In this document: piece after piece, positions 49,375 to 55,162 of the stretch
Numbering within the stretch: the stretch's first letter is position 1
How the letters are laid out: each line of letters opens with the position of its first letter
Assembly: GCA_036557665.1 (NCBI GenBank)
Contig: DATBHG010000055.1
Span: forward strand, 1-64,000
DNA from: VAZQ01 sp036557665
GTDB lineage: Bacteria; Pseudomonadota; Alphaproteobacteria; Rhizobiales; Xanthobacteraceae
Direction of reading: 5' to 3'
DNA: 64,000 bases
Program-made: the position numbers and the translations under genes
The notes under the pieces: model-generated
Told to the model about the DNA's origin: nothing
What the model saw: only the letters and a program-made list of their open reading frames with translations
Databases searched by the model: none

Positions 49375-49566
49375 CTATCTACGTTTTCGGGATGCCATAA
49401 AACTCGTATGAATCTGCATACGAGCAACGGTTGTTTCCGGCAAGTGATTCGTGGGATAGCCGTAGTCTGGCCGTTCACCCGCACGAACGCGTTGCGTGAA
49501 ATATCCGTCTATGAACAGGTCGAGATTTCCCACCGGTTCCTTGATCTCAGTGTCTGTCGTACCCAT
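49375..49566 (-). CDS. Small hypothetical protein
   Basis: A 63-residue ORF upstream of and in line with the previous gene, starting MGTTDTEIKEPVGNLDLFID with AAGGTG upstream, then GYFTQRVRAGERPDYGYPTN. No family is recognised. An ATG further upstream would add nine residues. The two genes could form one leftward unit. Confidence 0.4.
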   Translation of the reverse strand: MGTTDTEIKEPVGNLDLFIDGYFTQRVRAGERPDYGYPTNHLPETTVARMQIHTSFMASRKRR

Positions 49567-49738
49567 CTCGGTCACCTTCAGGGTTCCGACCACCGATCGG
49601 CCTCTGGCTAGGAGGGGCGACCCTACAACGCAAATTGCGGCGCGAGGTTAACAACCTCTCACCGTGACGTACATTTATCATTCCGTTGCAGAAAAGCAAC
49701 GCTATATTGAACGTTTTTTTGCCGCAGCCGATAAAATT

Positions 49739-50659
49739 CTAGTTTTTTCCGCCCTCGATTACCCGCAACCGCCTACGACGCTCTGGCGCGGTGATGGTCG
49801 GGTCAGCCGGGGCGACCGCCAGCGCTGCGTCCAAAAGCTCTCCAAGCGACCACGGCTGTGTCGTGAGTCCGAGAGCCATGGCCGGGGTGTTTTGGTGCTT
49901 CGCGCTAGGCGTCAGTGCCTCATGCACACGGCATAGATTGTAGTGGGCAACGTACAAGGACACGGCCGCAGCGTGGTTCTCCACCTTCTTGCTGAAGGCG
50001 TTGGTCAGCCGGGTGAACCGGCGCTGCGACATACGAAGCGATAAGTTCTGTCGCTCTGCGTAGCTGGTCGAAATCTCGGCGGGGATGCCGCTTACCACGT
50101 CGTGGCTTACGGCGATTACTGCGGCGGGACTGTAACGACGCGCGGCCTCGTTTACGTTCAGGTGGGTTACGCTGTAGGTTTTCGCCACGATCCCATGTGC
50201 CACGCGGTTGCCAAACGCGTCCCGGATCGCCGGCTGATACGGCTTGAACCCGTCGCTCGAAATCTCAGGCAGCCCAAGCACGCGCTGGCGTAGGTCTTGG
50301 ATGAATAGGTCCGTATTCTCGCTGTCGCGCTTGCCGGTGTGGTAGGCGACGATCGCGCGGGTCGATGAAGCCAGCGCAACGAAAGTGTACTGGTCACCCA
50401 ACACAGCCGGATCGTGGCGGGTCATCTGCTTCTGCTTCTTGCCGACGAAACTCCATAGTTCGTCCAGCTCCAGCCGGCCGACACGAAGCCCGACCATCAT
50501 ACGGTCGTGCAACTCGGCGCAGCCGCGACCGACGCGGGCGCCAAGGCGCATAATCGTGTCCCGGTGAACGCCAGTGATCCGCTCCGTAGCGCGGATCGAC
50601 ATTCCCTCAGTGAGGCAGGCGAGGATTTGGATTTGTTGGTTGCGAGAGAGGATATTCAT
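49739..50659 (-). CDS. IS1-like DDE transposase
   Basis: A 306-residue protein. The N-terminal HTH is NQQIQILACLTEGMSIRATE then RITGVHRDTIMRLGARVGR. Catalytic residues: Asp in RLELDELWSFVGKKQKQM, Asp in LPEISSDGFKPYQPAIRD, Glu in STSYAERQNLSLRMSQRRFT. The following RLTNAFSKKVENHAAAVSL is typical of the IS1-like proteins common in Rhizobiales. I could not find terminal inverted repeats, so the borders of an IS are undefined and the gene may be a stable accessory copy. It appears full length. Confidence 0.85.
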   Translation of the reverse strand: MNILSRNQQIQILACLTEGMSIRATERITGVHRDTIMRLGARVGRGCAELHDRMMVGLRVGRLELDELWSFVGKKQKQMTRHDPAVLGDQYTFVALASSTRAIVAYHTGKRDSENTDLFIQDLRQRVLGLPEISSDGFKPYQPAIRDAFGNRVAHGIVAKTYSVTHLNVNEAARRYSPAAVIAVSHDVVSGIPAEISTSYAERQNLSLRMSQRRFTRLTNAFSKKVENHAAAVSLYVAHYNLCRVHEALTPSAKHQNTPAMALGLTTQPWSLGELLDAALAVAPADPTITAPERRRRLRVIEGGKN

Positions 50660-50809
50660 GGCGGGCCCAATCCGTCATGTTGTGGGATTGTGGTCCGCGC
50701 TGGCGACGATGACTGAGACGCGATATATTCGCGCCAGTCGATCGCTTCGGGGCCCAATCCCGGGGTGAGAGACACGGGGCCGGGCTGCTTCCAACAGCTC
50801 GGTCCCACT

Positions 50810-50884
50810 TGGTGCGGAGAGCCAGGTTCGAACTGACGTTTCGGCTGTGTACGAGCCGCGTCCTTACCGCTAGACGATCCCCGC
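50810..50884 (-). tRNA. tRNA-like gene with abnormal anticodon loop (UAC by position)
   Basis: The minus strand folds into a full cloverleaf of 75 nt with encoded CCA: acceptor GCGGGGA/TCTCCGC, D-arm GTCTAGCGGTAAGGAC, anticodon stem CGGCT/AGCCG, T-arm with TTCGAAC. The anticodon loop is CGTACAC, so the anticodon would be UAC (Val), but position 33 is G in place of the almost universal U. The D-arm resembles tRNA-Gln/Glu. It lies in the accessory island. It may be a degenerate or specialised tRNA; the isotype is uncertain. Confidence 0.7.
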
Positions 50885-50895
50885 GCACGAAAAGA

Positions 50896-50929
50896 AACGC
50901 CCCGGCCACCGTGCGGTGACTGGGGCGTT
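50896..50929 (-). terminator. Terminator-like hairpin, leftward
   Basis: AACGCCCC and GGGGCGTT enclose a second inner stem (GCCACCG/CGGTGAC). On the minus strand it is followed by TCTTTT. It lies between the tRNA-like gene and the P63C gene. It resembles the hairpins after the tiny helical genes and could be left over from a lost leftward gene. Confidence 0.6.
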
Positions 50930-50964
50930 GCTTTATGTGCATGCTTGCGAGCATGTAAATACCT

Positions 50965-50994
50965 TATGCTTGCATTTTAAAAAATGCAAGCATA
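50965..50994. promoter_or_regulatory. Perfect palindrome upstream of the P63C gene, probable operator
   Basis: TATGCTTGCATTTT-AA-AAAATGCAAGCATA is a perfect 14-bp inverted repeat. A related ATGCTTGCGAGCAT lies at about 50940, and GTGCAAGCAT overlaps the start codon at 51015. Three copies of a TGCTTGCA-like core within 80 bp suggest a regulator-binding region controlling the gene. Confidence 0.6.
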
Positions 50995-51014
50995 TATTTT
51001 TGTATAGTGCAAGC

Positions 51015-52043
51015 ATGGAGGCCGGTGTGATAAACGAGCCAACGGGAAAAGCCAAGGGTGGACTGGCACGAGCAGCCACCCTCAGTGCGGAAGAAAAACG
51101 GCAAATCGCCCGCAAGGCGGCTGACGCAAGATGGGGGATAAATATTCCGCAGGCCACGCACGATGGGCCGTTGAAGATCGGCGATATTGAGCTTGTAGGG
51201 GCTGTGCTGCCGAATGGACTCCGGCTTTTGTCGCAGGGCACGTTCCTTCAGGCTATCGGCCGATCTCGCACGCCCAAAGCCGGAACCGGGGGTTTTACCA
51301 CTATCGACGGATTGCCCTTTTTCTTGCAGGCAGAACAGCTAAAACCATTTATTTCCAATGACTTAATGATGTCGACCACCCCCATCATTTTCAGAATGAA
51401 ATCGGGACAGCGGACAGTCGGCTACGACGCAAGGCTGCTGCCGATGGTCTGCGAGGTCTACTTGAAGCTGCGGGATCACGCCTTGGGCCAGACCGGCAAG
51501 ATCCCCCGGCAATACGAGCACATCATTCGGCAATGCGACGTGCTTATGCGCGGGCTCGCGACGGTGGGCATTATCGCTCTTGTTGATGAGGCTACTGGCT
51601 ACCAGGAGACGCGCGACCGGATGGCGTTGCAGGCCATCCTCGACAAGTTTTTGCGGAAAGAATTTGCAGCCTGGGCCAAACGGTTCCCGGATGAATTTTA
51701 CCAGCAGATTTTTCGGTTACGCGGATGGGAATGGCGCGGGATGAAGATCAACCGGCCCCAAGTCGTGGCGCATTATACGAAGGACTTGGTGTACGAGAGA
51801 CTGCTGCCGGGCATTTTGCAGGAGTTGGAGCAACGCAACCCGAAAGACGAACGTGGCTATCGCAAGGGAGCCCATCGCCAGCTTTTAACGTCCGATGTTG
51901 GACATCCTGCCTTGGCCCAGCACCTCTATGCCGTGATTGCGCTTATGCGGTCAGAGGACAATTGGGAAGCGTTCAAGCGGCGGATTGACGTATCGCTCCC
52001 GAAGCAGGGCGCAAATCTGCAATTTTCATTTATGGCAGAATGA
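51015..52043 (+). CDS. P63C-domain protein, intact copy
   Basis: A 342-residue protein of the P63C-domain family (PF10546), found in phages and mobile elements, without a proven function. The start at 51015 gives MEAGVINEPTGKAKGGLARA, a basic region with TLSAEEKRQIARKAADARWG. The core has LPNGLRLLSQGTFLQAIGRS, LMMSTTPIIFRMKSGQRTVG and YDARLLPMVCEVYLKLRDHA, then RQYEHIIRQCDVLMRGLATVG. The P63C part is near residues 200-300 (FLRKEFAAWAKRFPDEFYQQ, YERLLPGILQELEQRNPKDE). A broken copy lies at 46134. Palindromes before the start suggest tight control. Confidence 0.85.
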   Translation: MEAGVINEPTGKAKGGLARAATLSAEEKRQIARKAADARWGINIPQATHDGPLKIGDIELVGAVLPNGLRLLSQGTFLQAIGRSRTPKAGTGGFTTIDGLPFFLQAEQLKPFISNDLMMSTTPIIFRMKSGQRTVGYDARLLPMVCEVYLKLRDHALGQTGKIPRQYEHIIRQCDVLMRGLATVGIIALVDEATGYQETRDRMALQAILDKFLRKEFAAWAKRFPDEFYQQIFRLRGWEWRGMKINRPQVVAHYTKDLVYERLLPGILQELEQRNPKDERGYRKGAHRQLLTSDVGHPALAQHLYAVIALMRSEDNWEAFKRRIDVSLPKQGANLQFSFMAE

Positions 52044-52046
52044 CAA

Positions 52047-52066
52047 GGCCGCCCACCGAGGCGGCC
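52047..52066 (+). terminator. Hairpin after the P63C gene
   Basis: GGCCGCC-CACCGA-GGCGGCC, a perfect 7-bp stem 4 bp after the stop codon, followed by CATCATCATT. A comparable GAGGCC/GGCCTC hairpin follows the broken copy near 46985. Confidence 0.65.
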
Positions 52067-52258
52067 CATCATCATTGATTCGGAAATCTTTCAACGGGGC
52101 GGCCTAACGGTCAGCCCCGAGCGGTATCCGCTATCTATGGATAGCTACCGAAAGGTTTATCGTGATGAAAAACATGGAACCTACTCCTTTCCATCGACCA
52201 CGCTCGGCCGAGCATGCGACTGCGGATTTGCGGAAATGCCGCAGGGCCGAATACCGCA

Positions 52259-52313
52259 AATTAGGACACTTGGAAATTCAAATTAGGACAAACCCCTCGG
52301 AATTAGGACACTA
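52259..52313. repeat. Transposon-like end R4 beside the recA promoter
   Basis: Three exact AATTAGGACA copies at 52259, 52281 and 52301 with 22 and 20 bp spacing, the last followed by CTACCC. In reverse it reads GGGTAGTGTCCTAATTCCG then AGG, matching L1 for its outer 22 bases. A small rightward ORF (from about 52165, MKNMEPTPFHRPRSAEHATA) runs into these repeats and seems truncated by them. The end is 16 bp from the recA LexA box. Confidence 0.85.
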
Positions 52314-52328
52314 CCCACCCCCGCAGAA

Positions 52329-52343
52329 GAACATCTTGCGAAC
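52329..52343 (+). promoter_or_regulatory. LexA (SOS) box of recA
   Basis: GAAC-ATCTTGC-GAAC exactly fits the alphaproteobacterial LexA site GAAC-N7-GAAC. It is 86 bp before the recA start. LexA should repress recA here until DNA damage activates RecA. A further GAAC follows at 52347. Confidence 0.85.
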
Positions 52344-52377
52344 ATAGAACAAACAGTGTACAATGCTGATCATTGAG

Positions 52378-52401
52378 GGAGGACCGGTTTGTCGGTCCTC
52401 C
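52378..52401 (+). promoter_or_regulatory. Leader hairpin of recA
   Basis: GGAGGACCG-GTTTGT-CGGTCCTCC is a perfect 9-bp stem with a 6-base loop between the SOS box and the recA start. It contains an AGGAGG-like sequence but is too far from the ATG to be its ribosome site. It may act as an attenuator or stabilise the 5' end. Confidence 0.6.
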
Positions 52402-52428
52402 CAATCCCGGCCATAAGGAGCAAGACCA

Positions 52429-53508
52429 ATGGGCATTGCGCTGCGTATCGTCGAAGGATTCTCCATGGACAAGTCTAAGGCGCTGGATGCGGCGCTCTCC
52501 CAGATCGAGCGCAATTTCGGCAAGGGCTCGATCATGCGGCTCGGCAAGAACAACAAGGCCATGGACGTGGAGACCGTCTCCACCGGCTCCCTCGGCCTCG
52601 ATATTGCGCTCGGCGTGGGCGGGCTGCCGCGCGGACGCGTGGTTGAAATCTACGGGCCGGAATCCTCAGGCAAGACCACGCTCGCGCTGCATTGCGTTGC
52701 GGAGGCCCAGAAAAAAGGCGGTATCTGCGCTTTCATCGATGCCGAGCATGCGCTCGACCCGATCTATGCGAAGAAGCTCGGCGTCAACGTCGACGATCTG
52801 CTGATCTCGCAGCCCGATACCGGCGAGCAGGCGCTGGAGATCGCCGACACTCTTGTCCGCTCCGGCGCGGTGGATGTGCTGGTGATCGATTCGGTGGCGG
52901 CGCTCGTCCCCCGCGCCGAGCTCGAAGGCGATATGGGCGACAACCAGCCGGGATTGCAGGCGCGGCTCATGAGCCAGGCGCTGCGCAAGCTCACCGCCTC
53001 CATCAACCGCTCCAATACGATGGTGATCTTCATCAATCAGATGCGCATGAAGATCGGCGTGATGTACGGCTCGCCGGAGACGACGACCGGCGGCCACGCC
53101 CTCAAGTTCTATGCCTCGGTGCGCCTCGACATCCGCCGGGTCGGCGCGATCAAGGAGCGCGACGAGGTGATTGGCAACCTGACCCGCGTGAAGGTGGTGA
53201 AGAACAAGCTCGCGCCGCCGTTCAAACAGGTCGAGTTCGACATCATGTATGGCGAAGGCATCTCCAAGTCGGGCGAGCTCATCGATTTGGGAATCAAAGC
53301 CGGCGTCGTGGAGAAGTCCGGCTCCTGGTTCTCCTACGAAAGCCAGCGCATCGGCCAGGGCCGCGAGAACGCCAAGGTTTTCCTCAAGGGCAATCCGGAC
53401 ATCGCCGCCAAGATCGAGACGGCCGTCCGGCAGAATGCAGGGCTGATCGCGGAGCGCATTCTCACCGGCGAGGAGGCGCAAGACGATGGCGATGCTGCAC
53501 AAGGCTGA
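52429..53508 (+). CDS. recA: Recombinase A
   Basis: A 359-residue RecA, which forms filaments on single-stranded DNA, pairs homologous strands and triggers LexA self-cleavage. The N-terminal helix region is KALDAALSQIERNFGKGSIM. Walker A is GPESSGKTT (about residue 78), followed by AFIDAEHALDPIYAKKLGV, the Walker B VLVIDSVAALVPRAE with the L1 loop after it, and GDNQPGLQARLMSQALRKL. L2 is around GVMYGSPETTTGGHALKFYA. The start at 52429 has AAGGAG seven bases upstream. An SOS box and hairpin precede it. Everything looks normal despite the adjacent mobile end. Confidence 0.99.
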   Translation: MGIALRIVEGFSMDKSKALDAALSQIERNFGKGSIMRLGKNNKAMDVETVSTGSLGLDIALGVGGLPRGRVVEIYGPESSGKTTLALHCVAEAQKKGGICAFIDAEHALDPIYAKKLGVNVDDLLISQPDTGEQALEIADTLVRSGAVDVLVIDSVAALVPRAELEGDMGDNQPGLQARLMSQALRKLTASINRSNTMVIFINQMRMKIGVMYGSPETTTGGHALKFYASVRLDIRRVGAIKERDEVIGNLTRVKVVKNKLAPPFKQVEFDIMYGEGISKSGELIDLGIKAGVVEKSGSWFSYESQRIGQGRENAKVFLKGNPDIAAKIETAVRQNAGLIAERILTGEEAQDDGDAAQG

Positions 53509-53880
53509 GCAGCAAGGCCGAGCACGAGCGTGAGCGCGCGTGGGCGGGCATTTGGCACTAGAGAGCTCTCAGCCGCCCCCGTTCTTCATCGCGCTGTCAC
53601 GCGGTGCAGTCATGATGATGGCGTTAGCGTTGGCGAGGCGCCCCCCTTCGTGAGCGCGCGCTGTCGCAAAGGAAGGCCGACTCGGGGCGCCAGAGCTATG
53701 CTTGGGTTAAGCGTTACCGAGTTGCTCGCGTGATTTGTTGCGTAGTGCCGGCGCACGGTTCGGAAGCTCACTTCCCGACCGTGCGTTTCTTCTTCTTTGT
53801 AGGGGGCGAGTCGGGATTGCCTGGAAACGTGCTGCGTTTTGCGCCGTCTCGCACGTCGCCCCAAGCCTCCCAAATCTGAT
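53509..53880. other. Intergenic stretch between recA and the metF-like gene
   Basis: These 372 bp lie between convergent genes. Near 53770-53880 the minus strand reads NQIWEAWGDVRDGAKRST then PTKKKKRTVGK, which looks protein-like but has no good start, so I do not call it. No terminator stands out. The remainder shows nothing I can support. Confidence 0.4.
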
Positions 53881-54810
53881 TCAGCGCGGCCCCAGGCGCC
53901 GCCGTGCCTCGGCGATGACGCCGGCGAGCGCGCTCTCGTTCGCCGGCGCCATCACATGGACCCCGGCGACTCCCGGGACGGCGGCAAGCTCCTCGATGAG
54001 CTCGACGCAGATGCGCTGCCCCTGCGCTGCCGGATCGAGCGCACCCTCGAGCCGTTGCACCAGAGCGTCGGGGATGATCGTGCCGTAGAGGTGCTGCCGC
54101 ATCCAGCGCGCGGATTTCGCCGAACGCAGCGGGGCGACGCCGATGAGCAGAAAAAAATCGCGCAGCGCTGCGTGCTCCTTGAGCCGCGCGGCGTAGCGCC
54201 GGACGATTTCCACGTCCATGCAGAACTGCGTCTGCGCGAATTGCGCGCCGGCTGCGACTTTCGCGGCGAGCTTGTCCGGGCGCCAGCCGGGCGGCGGGTC
54301 GATCGGCACATCGGCTGCGCCGAGAAAAAACTGCGCAGTGCCGGCAATTTTGCGCCCGGAAGGCAGTGTTGCATGATCGCGTAATTGGCGGGCAATGCGC
54401 GTGAGCGTGGCCGAATCGATGTCCAGCACGGCCTTGGTCTCCGGCTGATCGCCGGCTTTGGGATCGTCGCCGGTCAGGCACAGAATGTTGCGGACGCCGC
54501 AGGCGGCCGCACCCATGAGCTCGCCTTCGAGCGCAATACGATTGCGGTCGCGACAGGTGAGCTGGAGCACCGGGTCGAGCCCCTCGCGCGCGAGCAAGGC
54601 GGCCGCAATCGGCGCCGACATATGTGCGCGCGCGCTGGCCCCGTCGGTGACATTGACGGCATCGGCCAGGCCGTGCAGCGGCAGCGCGGTCGCGATGAGA
54701 TCCTGCGCGCGAAAGGACGCCGGCGGCGTAACCTCGGCGGTGATGACGAACCTGCCGGATCGCAGCCGCTCCTCGAGCGTCGAAACCGACTGTCGTGGCA
54801 CGGTATCCAT
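53881..54810 (-). CDS. Methylenetetrahydrofolate reductase-family protein
   Basis: A 309-residue TIM-barrel protein of the MetF family, taken to start at the ATG at 54810 (MDTVPRQSVSTLEERLRSGR). It has the catalytic-region Glu in RFVITAEVTPPAS, the flavin-site blocks LADAVNVTDGASARAHM and LQLTCRDRNRIALEGEL, CGVRNILCLTGDDP, and the substrate-binding Gln/Phe in GAQFAQTQFCMDVEIV. These support reduction of methylene-THF to methyl-THF or a related folate reaction. The protein resembles the short second MetF-like form of Rhizobiales. It is between recA and alaS. Confidence 0.85.
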   Translation of the reverse strand: MDTVPRQSVSTLEERLRSGRFVITAEVTPPASFRAQDLIATALPLHGLADAVNVTDGASARAHMSAPIAAALLAREGLDPVLQLTCRDRNRIALEGELMGAAACGVRNILCLTGDDPKAGDQPETKAVLDIDSATLTRIARQLRDHATLPSGRKIAGTAQFFLGAADVPIDPPPGWRPDKLAAKVAAGAQFAQTQFCMDVEIVRRYAARLKEHAALRDFFLLIGVAPLRSAKSARWMRQHLYGTIIPDALVQRLEGALDPAAQGQRICVELIEELAAVPGVAGVHVMAPANESALAGVIAEARRRLGPR

Positions 54811-55162
54811 GGGGTGCCGGGGGAAATGGGAGCGCGCATCGAGGACATGCGCAGGAGCGGAGCGGAGAAAATATAGCCGATCTGTCGCCGCGCGATAAGC
54901 ATGCTCTCCCATGGAAGATGAGATGCTCTGCCGTCGGACTTCCTGGACAGCAGGGGGGTGGCGCCGCTAAAAGCAGCCGCGCGCTCGAAACCGAGTGCAG
55001 CGTTGGTGAATTATCTGCTGCGGTGATCCTTTCACCGGAGTGGCGCAAGAGCGGCGGCGGCGTGCAAGCAGTCGGGCAGCGGCGGACCGCCAATGCGCGA
55101 TGCGCGATCCTGCAGCTCGAAATTACCATTGTGGAAGTCACGCATCCTGCAAGTCGTGTGAC
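54811..55162. other. Divergent promoter region of the metF-like gene and alaS
   Basis: About 350 bp between divergent genes. The alaS frame is open upstream to 55040 but without a proper start, and the metF-like frame is open to 54912. No hairpin or T-box-like element is evident. Confidence 0.45.

Noticed and set aside
49664..49936. A 90-codon plus-strand ORF starting MTYIYHSVAEKQRYIERFF
   Set aside because: Most of it is antisense to the IS1-like transposase gene and the start has no convincing ribosome site.
53768..53880. Protein-like text ending PTKKKKRTVGK on the minus strand
   Set aside because: No start codon with a ribosome site fits, and it lies in an intergenic stretch; it may be a relic, but I cannot support a gene.
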